Positions 41,129-50,571 are shown, counted from the stretch's first letter. The stretch is DNA of 64,000 nucleotides from Luteococcus sp048595755 (GCF_048595755.1 NZ_CP184360.1:62001-126000), one strand, 5' to 3'. Made by a program: numbers and translations. The notes: a model not told the origin generated them from the letters alone.

Positions 41129-41157
41129 AGGAGCCCCTCCGCGAGGGAGGGGCTCCT
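41129..41157 (-). terminator. Terminator hairpin of the nuclease gene
   Basis: A perfect 12-bp stem AGGAGCCCCTCC/GGAGGGGCTCCT with a 5-base loop, beginning 23 bases after the stop. Minus-strand GCCGTTTGG follows. Confidence 0.85.
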
Positions 41158-41180
41158 GGTCGGTCTGGGCTTGCCGAGCG

Positions 41181-43898
41181 TCAGCGGGTGCTGACCACGG
41201 CCTTTCCGTTGCCCTTCTGGGGAGCGGTCAGCGTGATGCGGGTCTCCTCCAGCGCGGCGCCGTCACGCAGCACCACGGCCTCCACGCTGCTCCACTTGTT
41301 CAGCTTGCCCGAGGAGTAGCCCTGCTCTGCGGGCACGGTGACGCTCTGCTGGCGTCCGCCCCAGTCGCCGACCAGCTGCAGCTGGTCACCGGGCTCGGTG
41401 GGCTCGACGCTGATCTGGAAGCTCTTCTTGTCGCCCTCGGCGCTGATCACCGGGGTGACCTGCTTGCGCGCGTCCTTGATGCCCACCAGCACGGGGTCGT
41501 GGTCGCTGGAGGCATAGGCCGTGGGTTGGAAGAAGTCGACCACGTTGTAGTTGCGACGCGAGTACTGCATCGCCACGGACTCGTCGCCATTGATGTTGAG
41601 GTCGTCGGCGCCACTCACCAGGGCCCGGGCAGCCTCATTGGCCAGGGCATGGTCGAGCGAGCCCAGCCGGCCGCCGAACTGGTAGCTGGTCGATTCGGGG
41701 CTGAACTCGCGCACCAGGTTGGTGAAACCTGCCTGCTCCAGGATCTGGATGGGGGTCTCCTCGGAGTAGGCGTTGAAGTCGCCCATCAGGAAGACCGGCT
41801 CGCCGGGCCACATCTGCTCGGTCCAGGCGGCCAGGTCACGCGCCTGCTCCTCACGCGAGGGATTGGACAGGCCCTGGCCGGTGCCGTCGTCCTCGCCCGA
41901 TCCCTTGCTCTTGAAGTGGTTGGCGACGGCGACGAACTGCTGGCCGGTGGCCACCGACTCGAACTTCTGGCCCAGCGGCTGGCGGGCATTGGCGAAGTCC
42001 GGGCTGTCCAGGATCACCGAGTCGTTGACCGGGGAGACCTTGGCGGGCTTGTAGATGAAGCCGGTGCGGATCACGTCCTCGCTGGCCGGCAGGATCGTCG
42101 GGCTGGGCGCGTAGGCGTAGGTGCCAGCCCCCACCTTGGCGTTGAGGGCATCCACCAGGGCCTTCAGGGAGGCGTCCCGGTCGTGGTTGAAGCGCGCGGA
42201 GTTCTCCACCTCCATCAGGGCAACCACGTCGGCATCGAGCATCTCCAGCGCGGCGACGATCTTGGCCTGCTGGTCGGCGAAGGCTTCCGGGGTGTAGGCC
42301 CCGCGCACGGTGCACCCATTGGAGCCGACGGGGGTGCCGTTCATGTCCGCGTAGTCGCGGCAGCCTTCCTCGTCCTGCCCCAGGTCGGTGAAGTAGTTGA
42401 GCACGTTCATGGAGCCGAGCTTCAGGTCGCCACCAACAGCCGGGGCCGCGGTGGGGCGGTCGTTCTCGGTCTTGACCGGGTCGTTCTCGTCGGTGGCACC
42501 GACGATCTGGTCGATCGGCTGGTAGTTCCACTGGAAGCGGTAGTCCAGGATCACCGGCTGGGTGAAGTCCACCTGCGAACCAGTGCGCATCGGCTCGTCC
42601 TGGCTCAGGTACGGCAAGGGGCTCTGCTTGGCCGTGGCATTGCGCATGTAGTCCCAGCTGGAACCGTCGTCCAGGGTGATGTACTTCTTGGCCTGCTCTG
42701 CCTCGTAGGCGGCTGCCTCGCCGGGCGCCACGCGGTCGGTGGGGGTCCACAGCGGCTGCTCGCCCTGTGCCAGCCCCACCTGGCCGTAGTTGTTCAGGTT
42801 GTAGTTGTTGGTGATCGTGTAGGTGCCTTTGGGCAGCACCAGCATGCCCTCGTAGGCCTCCTTGTCGGCATCGGTGACCGGCAGCGTGGTCAGCTCGGTC
42901 GGCTGCACCGGATCGCAGTCGGCGGCGGGGCTGAGCTGCGGCTTGGTGAGCTGGGTCAGCCCGTTGTACTCGGCGGGGATGCCGGTGACGGTGTAGCACT
43001 CCCCCGGCTTCGCGGTCGGTGCGCTGCCGGTGTAGACGAAGATGCCGTCCGAGGCCTCGCCAGCGGCCTTGGCGGTGCCGCCGGTGCCGGGCGTCTGCAG
43101 GTAGAAGCCGTTGAAGCCGCCCGTGGGGTAGCTGGCGGTGACGACACCGGTGGTGGTGACGCTCTGCCCCGCCATGGGCGTGCTGTCACCGGTGCCCTGG
43201 ATCTGGGCGATGGTCACGCCGGGGGCCGGCGTCGGATCAGGCGTCCCGGTGGGTTCGGGGGTAGGGGTCTCGGAAGGGTCCGGGGTGGGCGTGGGAGCCG
43301 GGCCGGGCTCACTGCCCTGGTTCTGCGGGGTGGGGCTGCCCGCGGTGAAGTCGGCGCTGTTGTCGTCGCTGTCGGCGCCGTTGGTGCGGCTCACCGAGGT
43401 GGTGTTGGACGCGGCAGGGGCGCCGGCAGTCTCCACCTTGGTGGCGGTGCCATAGCCCACCAGGTCGACCACGGCACCGCTGGCATCGACCAGCTCGACG
43501 CTGCCGTTGGCGCCCGCCATCGCGGCGGTGCAGGTGGCATCCGGGGTGGGCAGTGCCTCGGTGCCCCCGGAGCCCTTGGCCTGTTGGACGAGGAAGTGGC
43601 CACCGGCGGCCACGGTGCCGCTGAGCGTGCACGAGTTGCCCAGGTTTCCGGCCGCCGAGTAGTAGTTCAGCTTCCAGCCGGTCAGGTCGATGGCCTCACC
43701 GGTGCCGTTGAAGAGCTCGACGAAGTCATGGGTGAGGGTGGCGCCGGAATTGCCACCTCCGCCGTAGACCTCGTTGACGACCAGGTGGTCGGAGGCGGCC
43801 TGCGCAGGCAGGACGTTCAGGCCCTGTGCGAGCAGCCCAAGGCCCAGGGCTGCGCTCGCCAGGCTGCGCCGCCAGGGCGTGCTGGTGTTGTGGGACAT
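41181..43898 (-). CDS. Secreted ExeM/NucH-type extracellular nuclease (LTD-OB-EEP)
   Basis: A 905-residue exported protein: signal peptide with cleavage likely at LPAQA|AS (about residue 35); a lamin-tail domain (about 40-165, HLVVNEVYGGGGNSGATLTHDFVELFN); a Pro/Thr linker (PAPTPTPDPSETPTPEPTG); an OB-like region (VTIAQIQGTGDSTP); then an endonuclease/exonuclease/phosphatase domain (SMNVLNYFTD, ADVVALMEVEN, GDFNAYSEETP, SSDHDPVLVGI) with catalytic His and Asp residues. No sortase motif is seen. The ATG at 43898 has GGAG six bases upstream; TAGCGT 45 bases upstream may be the -10. It lies between rseP and ispG, which are adjacent elsewhere. Confidence 0.9.
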   Translation of the reverse strand: MSHNTSTPWRRSLASAALGLGLLAQGLNVLPAQAASDHLVVNEVYGGGGNSGATLTHDFVELFNGTGEAIDLTGWKLNYYSAAGNLGNSCTLSGTVAAGGHFLVQQAKGSGGTEALPTPDATCTAAMAGANGSVELVDASGAVVDLVGYGTATKVETAGAPAASNTTSVSRTNGADSDDNSADFTAGSPTPQNQGSEPGPAPTPTPDPSETPTPEPTGTPDPTPAPGVTIAQIQGTGDSTPMAGQSVTTTGVVTASYPTGGFNGFYLQTPGTGGTAKAAGEASDGIFVYTGSAPTAKPGECYTVTGIPAEYNGLTQLTKPQLSPAADCDPVQPTELTTLPVTDADKEAYEGMLVLPKGTYTITNNYNLNNYGQVGLAQGEQPLWTPTDRVAPGEAAAYEAEQAKKYITLDDGSSWDYMRNATAKQSPLPYLSQDEPMRTGSQVDFTQPVILDYRFQWNYQPIDQIVGATDENDPVKTENDRPTAAPAVGGDLKLGSMNVLNYFTDLGQDEEGCRDYADMNGTPVGSNGCTVRGAYTPEAFADQQAKIVAALEMLDADVVALMEVENSARFNHDRDASLKALVDALNAKVGAGTYAYAPSPTILPASEDVIRTGFIYKPAKVSPVNDSVILDSPDFANARQPLGQKFESVATGQQFVAVANHFKSKGSGEDDGTGQGLSNPSREEQARDLAAWTEQMWPGEPVFLMGDFNAYSEETPIQILEQAGFTNLVREFSPESTSYQFGGRLGSLDHALANEAARALVSGADDLNINGDESVAMQYSRRNYNVVDFFQPTAYASSDHDPVLVGIKDARKQVTPVISAEGDKKSFQISVEPTEPGDQLQLVGDWGGRQQSVTVPAEQGYSSGKLNKWSSVEAVVLRDGAALEETRITLTAPQKGNGKAVVSTR

Positions 43899-44051
43899 GC
43901 GGACTCCATGAGTGACGTGAGGGATGGCGAATGCCATGCGACACGCTACCCACCTGAAGGGATGCTGAGTGCTCCCTCAGCTGCCCTTCGGCACAATTCA
44001 CCCAGATGTCATTCGCCGGTGAACTCTCCGCAGCCGCGGTAGCGCCTGGGA

Positions 44052-45356
44052 TCAGAAGACCTTCACCGGGCTGAACAGGTCGGCGATGATCAGCACCGCA
44101 CCCGCCAGTGCCAGGAAGGCCCCCACGCCATAGGCGATCGGGAGCATTCGTGCCGTGTCGACGTGCCCCGGATCGGGACGCCCCAGGAGCCGGGCCAGCC
44201 CCCGCCGAAATCCTTCGTACAGGGCCCCGACGATGTGGCCCCCGTCCAGCGGGGGCAGGGGGACGCAGTTCAACAGGCAGACGAACAGGTTGACCGAGCC
44301 GAGCATCGCGAACCAGGAGGCGATCTTGTCGGCCCGGGTCAGCTCGGGCGTGCCGGCGATCTCACCGGCCACCCGGCTGGCGCCGATGATGGAGATGGGC
44401 CCGTTCTGGTCGCGCTGCTGGCCGGTGACCAGGTCTGTGGCCACATTCCAGACCTTCACCGGGAAGCGGGACAGCGCCGTCACCGACTGCTTGGTCTGCA
44501 ACCACATGTCCTGGGCCGTCACCCCCAGGCCGCCCCGCACCCGCTCGGTGGTGGGGGTCACGCCCAGGAATCCGGCCTCGACCGTGCGTGCCGGGTCCAG
44601 CTGATCCCGAACGCCCGTGACGATGGTGTCCACCGCTGGCAGCGGGACCCGCCGACCGTCGCGCTCCACCACCAGACGGGCCGAGGAGGAACCGTTGGCG
44701 CGGATCAGTTCGGACAGCTGCTCCCAGCTGTGCAGGTCGACGCCGTTGAAGCTGACGATGCGGTCACCGGCGCGCACGCCCGCGGCCTGCGCCGGCGAGA
44801 GCGGGTCCGCGTCGGTGCAGGCTCGGCTCTCGCGGGCCGCGGGCACCACGCACTCACTGACCTGGGCCACCACCAATTGCGCCCGGTACTGGCCGTGCAG
44901 TCCGTTGATGGCCGCGAAGATCGCGAAGGCCAACAGCAGGTTCATCAGCGGGCCACCGGCCATCACGATGACCTTCTGCCAGACCGGCTTCTGGTGGAAG
45001 AGCCGTCCGTCGTCGGCCGGCGTGATCGTCTCGTATTCATAGGCCCGGGCCTCGTCGGCCAGCCGCTGCAGCGCGCCCGGGGTGCTCTGGGAGGCCGGGG
45101 CGCCCTGCGGCGCGCTGGCCGGTGGGTACATGCCCACCATCCGCACATAGCCGCCCAGGGGGATGGCCTTGATCCCGTAGTCGGTGTCACCACGTCGGGT
45201 CCGCCACAGGGTGCGGCCGAATCCGACGAAGTACTGCGTCACCTTCACTCCGAAGAGCTTGGCGGGCAGCAGGTGGCCGATCTCGTGCAGGGCGATCGAG
45301 GCCATGATGAGGGCGAAGAAGCCCACCGCGGCCACGACGGTGACCAGCAGGGTCAT
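44052..45356 (-). CDS. rseP: Site-2 protease (RseP/Rip1-like M50 metalloprotease)
   Basis: A 434-residue membrane-embedded zinc protease that cleaves anti-sigma factors or signal peptides. Zinc motif HEIGH at 24-28 in the first helix (ASIALHEIGHLLPAKLFGVKV); a central PDZ domain with a loop around SPAQAAGVRAGDRIVSFNG; and the C-terminal NCVPLPPLDGGHIV helix carrying the third ligand. In Mycobacterium the equivalent is Rip1. Its ATG overlaps the dxr stop by four bases (ATGA). Next on the strand is the nuclease gene with a 153-base gap, so a new promoter there is expected. Confidence 0.95.
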   Translation of the reverse strand: MTLLVTVVAAVGFFALIMASIALHEIGHLLPAKLFGVKVTQYFVGFGRTLWRTRRGDTDYGIKAIPLGGYVRMVGMYPPASAPQGAPASQSTPGALQRLADEARAYEYETITPADDGRLFHQKPVWQKVIVMAGGPLMNLLLAFAIFAAINGLHGQYRAQLVVAQVSECVVPAARESRACTDADPLSPAQAAGVRAGDRIVSFNGVDLHSWEQLSELIRANGSSSARLVVERDGRRVPLPAVDTIVTGVRDQLDPARTVEAGFLGVTPTTERVRGGLGVTAQDMWLQTKQSVTALSRFPVKVWNVATDLVTGQQRDQNGPISIIGASRVAGEIAGTPELTRADKIASWFAMLGSVNLFVCLLNCVPLPPLDGGHIVGALYEGFRRGLARLLGRPDPGHVDTARMLPIAYGVGAFLALAGAVLIIADLFSPVKVF

Positions 45357-46579
45357 GCCCCGGAAACCTCCGCAGCGCGACGACGCGCCCAGTCATCGAC
45401 GGCCAGCACCGCCTCGACGCTCATCTGCTCATCGCTGAGGTGACCGCCATCCTGGCCGGCCAGCGCGACGTGTTCGTCGACCACCGCGGTGACCGTGTCG
45501 ACGATGTCGAGGAAGCCGATCCGACCGTCGCAGAAGGCATCGACGCACACCTCGTTGGCAGCGTTGAAGACCGCCGGGGCGGATCCGCCCAGCTTCCCGC
45601 ACCGACGGGCCAGCTCGATGGCCGGGAAGGCCTGGCTGTCCACGGGTTCGAAGTGCCAGCTGACCGGGCTCGACCAGTCATTGGGCGCGGAGGCACCCTC
45701 GACGCGCCTCGGCCAGGCCAGGCCCAGCGCGATCGGCAGCTTCATGTCTGGCGGGCTGGCCTGGGCGATGGTGGCGCCGTCGTGGAATTCCACCATCGAA
45801 TGCACGATGGAACCGGGGTGCACCACCACGGTGATGTCGTCCAGGTCGACGTCGTAGAGCAGTGCTGCCTCCAGCAGTTCCAGGCCCTTGTTCATGAGGG
45901 TCGAGGAGTTGATGGTGACCACTCGGCCCATGTTCCAGCTGGGGTGGGCCAGCGCCTGCTCGGGGGTGACCTGGGTGAGCTCCTCGCGCTTGCGGCCCCG
46001 GAAGGGCCCGCCGGAGCACGTGAGGATCAGACGACGCACCTCGTCGGCGCGCCCGGAGCGCAGGCACTGGGCGAAGGCGGAGTGCTCGCTGTCGACGGCC
46101 ACGATCTGCCCGGGGGCCGCGGCCTCGGTGACCAGGCGCCCCCCGATCACCAGCGACTCCTTGTTGGCCAGCGCCAAGGTGGTGCCGGCCTGCAGCGTCG
46201 CCAGGGTGGGACGAAGCCCGGCGGCACCGGTGATGCCGTTGAGCACCACGTCGCAGGGGTGGGCAGCCAGCTCGGTGGCGGCGTCGGGGCCCAGCAGGAT
46301 CCGCGGCAACACCACCTGCCCCTCATTCCAGCCGCGCTTCTTGGCCTCCGCGTAGAGGGCAAGCTGCAGGTCCTGGCCCGCGGTGGCCCGTGACAGGGCC
46401 ACCACCTGGGGCTGGAATTCGAGGATCTGCGCGGCGAAGAGCGCAACGTCGGAACCTCCCGCAGCCAGGCCGACCACCCTGAACTGGTCCCGGCGGGTCG
46501 AGATGACCTCCAGCGCCTGGGTACCGATCGAACCGGTGCTGCCCAAGATCACCACATTGCGAGTCTGTTCGTCTGCCAC
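45353..46579 (-). CDS. dxr: 1-deoxy-D-xylulose-5-phosphate reductoisomerase
   Basis: The second MEP-pathway enzyme, NADPH-dependent. About 408 residues with the Rossmann motif GSTGSIGTQALEVI near the N-terminus, LNGITGAAGL, NKESLVIGG, the metal/substrate motif AVDSEHSAFAQCLR, FRGRKREEL, and the HPSWNMG flexible loop. Two starts are possible: GTG at 46579 or ATG at 46588. Upstream in the same frame is a long shadow of another gene. It begins the dxr-rseP unit. Confidence 0.96.
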   Translation of the reverse strand: MADEQTRNVVILGSTGSIGTQALEVISTRRDQFRVVGLAAGGSDVALFAAQILEFQPQVVALSRATAGQDLQLALYAEAKKRGWNEGQVVLPRILLGPDAATELAAHPCDVVLNGITGAAGLRPTLATLQAGTTLALANKESLVIGGRLVTEAAAPGQIVAVDSEHSAFAQCLRSGRADEVRRLILTCSGGPFRGRKREELTQVTPEQALAHPSWNMGRVVTINSSTLMNKGLELLEAALLYDVDLDDITVVVHPGSIVHSMVEFHDGATIAQASPPDMKLPIALGLAWPRRVEGASAPNDWSSPVSWHFEPVDSQAFPAIELARRCGKLGGSAPAVFNAANEVCVDAFCDGRIGFLDIVDTVTAVVDEHVALAGQDGGHLSDEQMSVEAVLAVDDWARRRAAEVSGA

Positions 46580-46664
46580 GCCCCTCATCCTGACACAGGG
46601 CCCTTGCCGCCCGGCCCCTGCCGTGAGTCTAGGCTTGCCGCAGACACCTTGGAGGTTCCCCGTG

Positions 46665-47765
46665 ATGACCCAGGCGCATGAGATCGAGACGCTCGAGGCC
46701 TTCGACCGGCACGTCGGTGCTGGTCTGTCCCTGCAGCACTGCATCGTCCAGTCGCTCGACCTGACCGGCCGGGACGAGCAGCTCGCCAGCGCGGAGGTCC
46801 GCTCCACCATCTTCCTGGGCTGCCACTTCGGCCCGGGCATGGAGCACTTGCTGCGCCAGCGCGGTGCCCTGCTCTTTCCACGCCTTCCCAGCCTGCCCTT
46901 CGATCCCTACCAGCCCCGGCTGTACACCCCCGAGGACCTCTTCGACGCCGTGGTGGACGGCCAACCCTACGACGACTGCCTCGACGCCCGCATCTACGCC
47001 TGGCACCAGGCCCAGGGGGTGCGCCCCGCCCTGGCGGCGACTCTGTCCACCAGCCTGCACGACCATGCCATCGACGATGCGCTGGACGAGTGGTGCCATG
47101 CCCATCCCTCGGCGGGCGCCATCGGGATCATGGGTGGGCACGCGGCCTCCCGCGGAAGCGCCGAATTCCGTTCCGCCGCGAGGCTGGCCGGGGCTCTGAC
47201 GCGCGGCGGCCGGCTCGTGATGACCGGGGGTGGCCCGGGCGCGATGGAGGCCGGGAACCTGGGCGCCTACCTGGCCCAGGAACCGGAGGCCCTGGAGCCC
47301 GCCGTGGACGTGCTGGCGAGGGCAGGGGACTTCCACCAGGACCTCACTGCCTGGGCGCAGGCCACCTTCGAGGTGCGTCGGCGCTGGCAGCCCTCGGGGG
47401 AGTCGGTCGGCATCCCCACCTGGTTCTACGGCCACGAGCCGCCCAATGGCTTCGCGACGGTGGTGGCCAAGTACTTCTCCAATGCCATCCGTGAGGACAC
47501 CCTGCTGCAGCGCTGCCGCGGTGGCATCGTCTACCTGCAGGGTGCGGCCGGGACGGTGCAGGAGATCTTCCAGGCCGCCACCGGCAACTACTACTGCCCC
47601 GACGGCGAGCCCACCACGCCGATGGTGTTGGTGGGACGGGAGCACTGGACCCAGACCTTGCCCGCCTGGCCGCTGCTGGAGGCGCTGGGACGCGACCGGC
47701 AGATGGGCACCCGACTGCACCTGGTGGACGACGTGGAGGAAGCCGCCGAACTGTTGCTGGGCTGA
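46665..47765 (+). CDS. LOG-family Rossmann protein (possible cytokinin-type phosphoribohydrolase)
   Basis: A 366-residue protein. The LOG/lysine-decarboxylase-like nucleotide-binding domain is seen from about 150 on: IGIMGGHAASRGSAEFRSA, VMTGGGPGAMEAGNLG (PGGxGTxxE-like motif), then GGIVYLQGAAGTVQEIFQA. The N-terminal 140 residues are less typical and contain LFPRLPSLPFDPYQP. LOG enzymes split nucleoside monophosphates to base plus ribose-5-phosphate; some are of unknown function. The start is ATG 46665 with GGAGG nine bases upstream (GTG 46662 is also possible). A -10-like TAGGCT lies at 46629-46634. Convergent with the response regulator gene. Confidence 0.8.
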   Translation: MTQAHEIETLEAFDRHVGAGLSLQHCIVQSLDLTGRDEQLASAEVRSTIFLGCHFGPGMEHLLRQRGALLFPRLPSLPFDPYQPRLYTPEDLFDAVVDGQPYDDCLDARIYAWHQAQGVRPALAATLSTSLHDHAIDDALDEWCHAHPSAGAIGIMGGHAASRGSAEFRSAARLAGALTRGGRLVMTGGGPGAMEAGNLGAYLAQEPEALEPAVDVLARAGDFHQDLTAWAQATFEVRRRWQPSGESVGIPTWFYGHEPPNGFATVVAKYFSNAIREDTLLQRCRGGIVYLQGAAGTVQEIFQAATGNYYCPDGEPTTPMVLVGREHWTQTLPAWPLLEALGRDRQMGTRLHLVDDVEEAAELLLG

Positions 47766-47775
47766 GACTCAGCCC
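47759..47775. terminator. Short bidirectional hairpin at two convergent stop codons
   Basis: GGGCTGA/TCAGCCC, a 7-bp stem with a 3-base loop, overlapping both the LOG-protein and response-regulator stop codons. Weak. Confidence 0.35.
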
Positions 47776-48392
47776 TGCAGGAGTCGGTAGAGCGTCAGCG
47801 CCAGCCCGGTGCGGTCGCGTTGCTCGAGTTTGCGCAGCAGTGCCGAGACATGGTTCTTCACCGTCCCCTCCGACAGGTGCATGGCTGCGGCGATCTCCCC
47901 ATTGGTGGCGCCACGGGCCACCTGTTCGGCCACCAGACGTTCGGTGCGGGTCAGCACCGCTAGCGGGTCCTCCCGCTGCGCTCCGCGCCCCAGGGCCAGT
48001 CGCGCGACCCGCGGGTCGATCACCAGTCCCCCTGCCGCCACCTCGTGGAGTGCTTCGGCCAAGCGGGTGGTGGAGACGTCCTTGAGCAGGAAGCCCGCCG
48101 CCCCGGCCGACATCGCACCGGTAATGATGTCCTCGTCGTCGAAGGTGGTCAGCACCACCGCGGGCAGGCCGGGATGCAATTCGGCCAGGCGCTGCACCAG
48201 GGTGATGCCGTCCATGCCCGGCATGCGCGCATCGGTCAGCACCACGTCCACCGAGCAGCCCCGCAGGACCGTCAGGGCCTCCTGCCCATCGGCCGCCTCG
48301 GCCACCACCTCCAGCCCGTCCTCGAGCTCCAGCAGCATCCGCAGCCCACGCCGCAGCAACTGCTGGTCGTCCACCAGCAGGATCCTGGTCAT
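47769..48392 (-). CDS. NarL/LuxR-family response regulator
   Basis: A 207-residue regulator: receiver domain 1-120 with acidic Asp9/Asp10, the phosphorylated Asp54 in DVVLTDARMPGMDG, Thr in VVLTTFDDE and Lys in FLLKDV; a LuxR helix-turn-helix from about 145 (LTRTERLVAEQVARGATNGEIAAAMHLSEGTVKNHVSALLRKL). It overlaps the kinase stop by four bases (ATGA), so it is co-translated. The nearest divergent gene is a CPBP peptidase, a plausible target. Confidence 0.94.
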   Translation of the reverse strand: MTRILLVDDQQLLRRGLRMLLELEDGLEVVAEAADGQEALTVLRGCSVDVVLTDARMPGMDGITLVQRLAELHPGLPAVVLTTFDDEDIITGAMSAGAAGFLLKDVSTTRLAEALHEVAAGGLVIDPRVARLALGRGAQREDPLAVLTRTERLVAEQVARGATNGEIAAAMHLSEGTVKNHVSALLRKLEQRDRTGLALTLYRLLQG

Positions 48393-49519
48393 CGCACTGC
48401 CTCCCGGGGGATCTCCCCCACGATCTCGACACCGTCTGGGCCGGGGCGCGCCTCGAAGCTGCCCCCGAGCTCCGCTGCCCGTTCCGCCAAGGATCGCAAG
48501 CCGAAGCCGGGGTTCAGGTCTGCCGGCCCTCCCCCGTTGTCGCTGAGCACCAGCCGCAAGCGATCGGGGCGCCAGTCCAGCAGCAGCCCCACCCGGGTGG
48601 CGTTGGAGTGGCGGACCACATTGGTCAGGCCCTCCTGGACCATCCGCAGCGCGAACAGGGAGCCGGCACGGTCCAGCTCACCCTCCTGGCCGGTGTGGGT
48701 GACCTCGACGTCCAGCCCTGTTCCGCGGAAGGATCGGGCGAGCGCCTCGAAGGCAGCATTGCCGCTGACCGCCTCCTCCCGCGGCGGGTTGAGGGCTCGC
48801 ACCCAGCGACGCATGTGCGCCAGGGCATCGCTGGCCGTCTGCTTGGCGACCAGGACCTCCTCGAAGGCGCGATCGGCGTCGCGTTGGCGCACCTTCTCGG
48901 CGAACTCCAGGCTCAACACCACCAGGGTGAGCTGGTGGCCCAGCCCGTCGTGGAGCTCACGGGCCGATCGGGCCCGCTCGTCGGCCAGCATCAGTTCCTG
49001 CTCGGTGATAGCAGCCCGCCGCACCTCGTCGAGCAGCTCGGCATTGCACCGGCGTTCCCGGGACAGTTCGCCGAGCGCCTGCCCCAGCAGCACCCCCAGC
49101 AACAGGATGATCGCGGCCCCCGCGACGTCCGCCACGGCCATGGCAGAGCTGCGGCCCGCCATGTCGGGTGCGGTCAGTGCCATCGTGGCCACGATCGCCG
49201 CGACCACCGCGAGCGCGATCCTCGACCCATAGCCCAGACTCACCAAGGACACGCCGACCAGGAGCAGGATGCTGCCCAAGCCGCTGCCGCCATGGATCTG
49301 GACATTCAGCACGGTGCCGGCACACAGCAGGCCCAGGGCCCAGCGTTGCCCTCGGGTTCGCCACAGCACCCAGCCCAACAGGAAAGCAGCGGTGGAGATG
49401 GCGCCCAGGGCTCGCGCCCGCACGCCGGGCGCGGGGAAGGCGATGACCTGGACCACCAGCATCAGTCCCAGCAGCCCGATCACCAGGTCGAGCAGGCGCA
49501 GGACGCGAGCGGGAAGCAT
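48389..49519 (-). CDS. Sensor histidine kinase (NarL-type, HisKA_3)
   Basis: A 376-residue kinase. The N-terminal part has four or five short membrane segments (about 8-145), typical of small unknown-signal sensors. The dimerisation/phosphoacceptor motif is ARELHDGLGHQLTLV with His190, followed by a HATPase_c domain with MVQEGLTNVVRHSNAT (N box), DNGGGP (G1) and GFGLRSLAERA (G2). ATG at 49519; TAGGCT lies seven bases before it. It precedes the response regulator. The signal is unknown. Confidence 0.92.
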   Translation of the reverse strand: MLPARVLRLLDLVIGLLGLMLVVQVIAFPAPGVRARALGAISTAAFLLGWVLWRTRGQRWALGLLCAGTVLNVQIHGGSGLGSILLLVGVSLVSLGYGSRIALAVVAAIVATMALTAPDMAGRSSAMAVADVAGAAIILLLGVLLGQALGELSRERRCNAELLDEVRRAAITEQELMLADERARSARELHDGLGHQLTLVVLSLEFAEKVRQRDADRAFEEVLVAKQTASDALAHMRRWVRALNPPREEAVSGNAAFEALARSFRGTGLDVEVTHTGQEGELDRAGSLFALRMVQEGLTNVVRHSNATRVGLLLDWRPDRLRLVLSDNGGGPADLNPGFGLRSLAERAAELGGSFEARPGPDGVEIVGEIPREAVR

Positions 49520-49636
49520 GGGGCCCAGCCTAGGACCGCCCAGCGTGCAGCACCCGTGACCGTGGTCATGGTTCCTGCCACGAAAGCACGACGCGGGGCA
49601 CCTGTTCGGCGGCTCGCGAGGCGCTTGGCTGGAGTC

Positions 49637-50485
49637 ATGACCGCACACCCCGCCCCCACCCGGAGCCGACTTCCCTTCTGGGCCTGCGTGCCGCTGGCCT
49701 GCCTGTTGATGTTCGCGCCCTACCTGGGCGCCGCACCGGTGGCCCTGATCGAGCCCTTCCTGCCCAAGAATCCGTCGCAGGAGGTCTCGAGCGCGGTGAA
49801 CATCCTGGTCTCCTGCCTCATCCTCGCGGCCGCCCTGCTCATCTTCGGGTGGGTCGCCCGCCGCACGCTGGGCCGTCGGCTGGCGGAGATCGGCCTGCGG
49901 ATCAGCCGCGATGCGTGGTGGCTGTTCGGCCTGGGATGGCTGCTGAGCAGTGTCGCCCTGGTGGGTAGCCAGCTGCTGGTCGGCGGTCTGGACCTCCCCC
50001 ACCGCCAGTTCCAGGACGTCGAGGGTGCGGGGCTGGCAGGCAGCGCCCTGGCGATGGTGGTCCTGATGAAGGTCTTCCAGGCCGTGGCCATGCAGGGCAT
50101 CCCCGAGGAGCTGCTGTGGCGCGGCTGGCTGATGCACTGCCTGGCGGCCCGACCGCGCGCTGCCCTGGCCGTCTCGGCACTCACCTTCGGCGCCATGCAC
50201 TGGATCTCGCGGGGCGGGCAGCAGGGGCCGGGCGAGCAGTTCGTGTACTGCCTGCAGGCCGCCGGCTTCGCCTTCCTCGCCGGCGCCCTGGCGCTGCGTC
50301 TGAAGTCGCTGTGGTGCGCCATCGGGGTGCACGCCGGCCTGCACCTGACAAACCTGGCCCTGGCCTTCACCCCGCTGCTGTACGACGGCCCGACGGTCTG
50401 GGCGCTGCAGGCCGCCCTGTACACCGCACTGGGCCTCGCCCTGCTGGCGGCCTGGAAGGGAAGCCGGGTCGAGTACACGCGCTGA
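49637..50485 (+). CDS. CPBP-family intramembrane metalloprotease
   Basis: A 282-residue protein with about eight membrane segments. The CPBP motifs are present: PEELLWRGWL (the two-glutamate motif EE...R), FGAMHWIS, and VHAGLHLTNLALA with the third ligand histidine. CPBP (Abi/CAAX-like) enzymes in bacteria process prenylated or antimicrobial peptides, or give bacteriocin immunity; the function here is unknown. The ATG at 49637 is chosen; ATG 49568 would add 23 residues. A possible -10 TTGGCT is six bases before it. It is divergent from a sensor kinase gene. Confidence 0.85.
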   Translation: MTAHPAPTRSRLPFWACVPLACLLMFAPYLGAAPVALIEPFLPKNPSQEVSSAVNILVSCLILAAALLIFGWVARRTLGRRLAEIGLRISRDAWWLFGLGWLLSSVALVGSQLLVGGLDLPHRQFQDVEGAGLAGSALAMVVLMKVFQAVAMQGIPEELLWRGWLMHCLAARPRAALAVSALTFGAMHWISRGGQQGPGEQFVYCLQAAGFAFLAGALALRLKSLWCAIGVHAGLHLTNLALAFTPLLYDGPTVWALQAALYTALGLALLAAWKGSRVEYTR

Positions 50486-50500
50486 GCCCACAGACGTGAC

Positions 50501-50536
50501 GACGGGCGGTGCACCCAGCTGGGTGCACCGCCCGTC
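50501..50536. terminator. Strong bidirectional terminator between CPBP gene and gdhA
   Basis: A perfect 16-bp stem (GACGGGCGGTGCACCC and its complement) with an AGCT centre, between two convergent stop codons. Confidence 0.9.
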
Positions 50537-50571
50537 GACGTCGGATCCGACCGGTCTCAGGGCCTAGGGGA

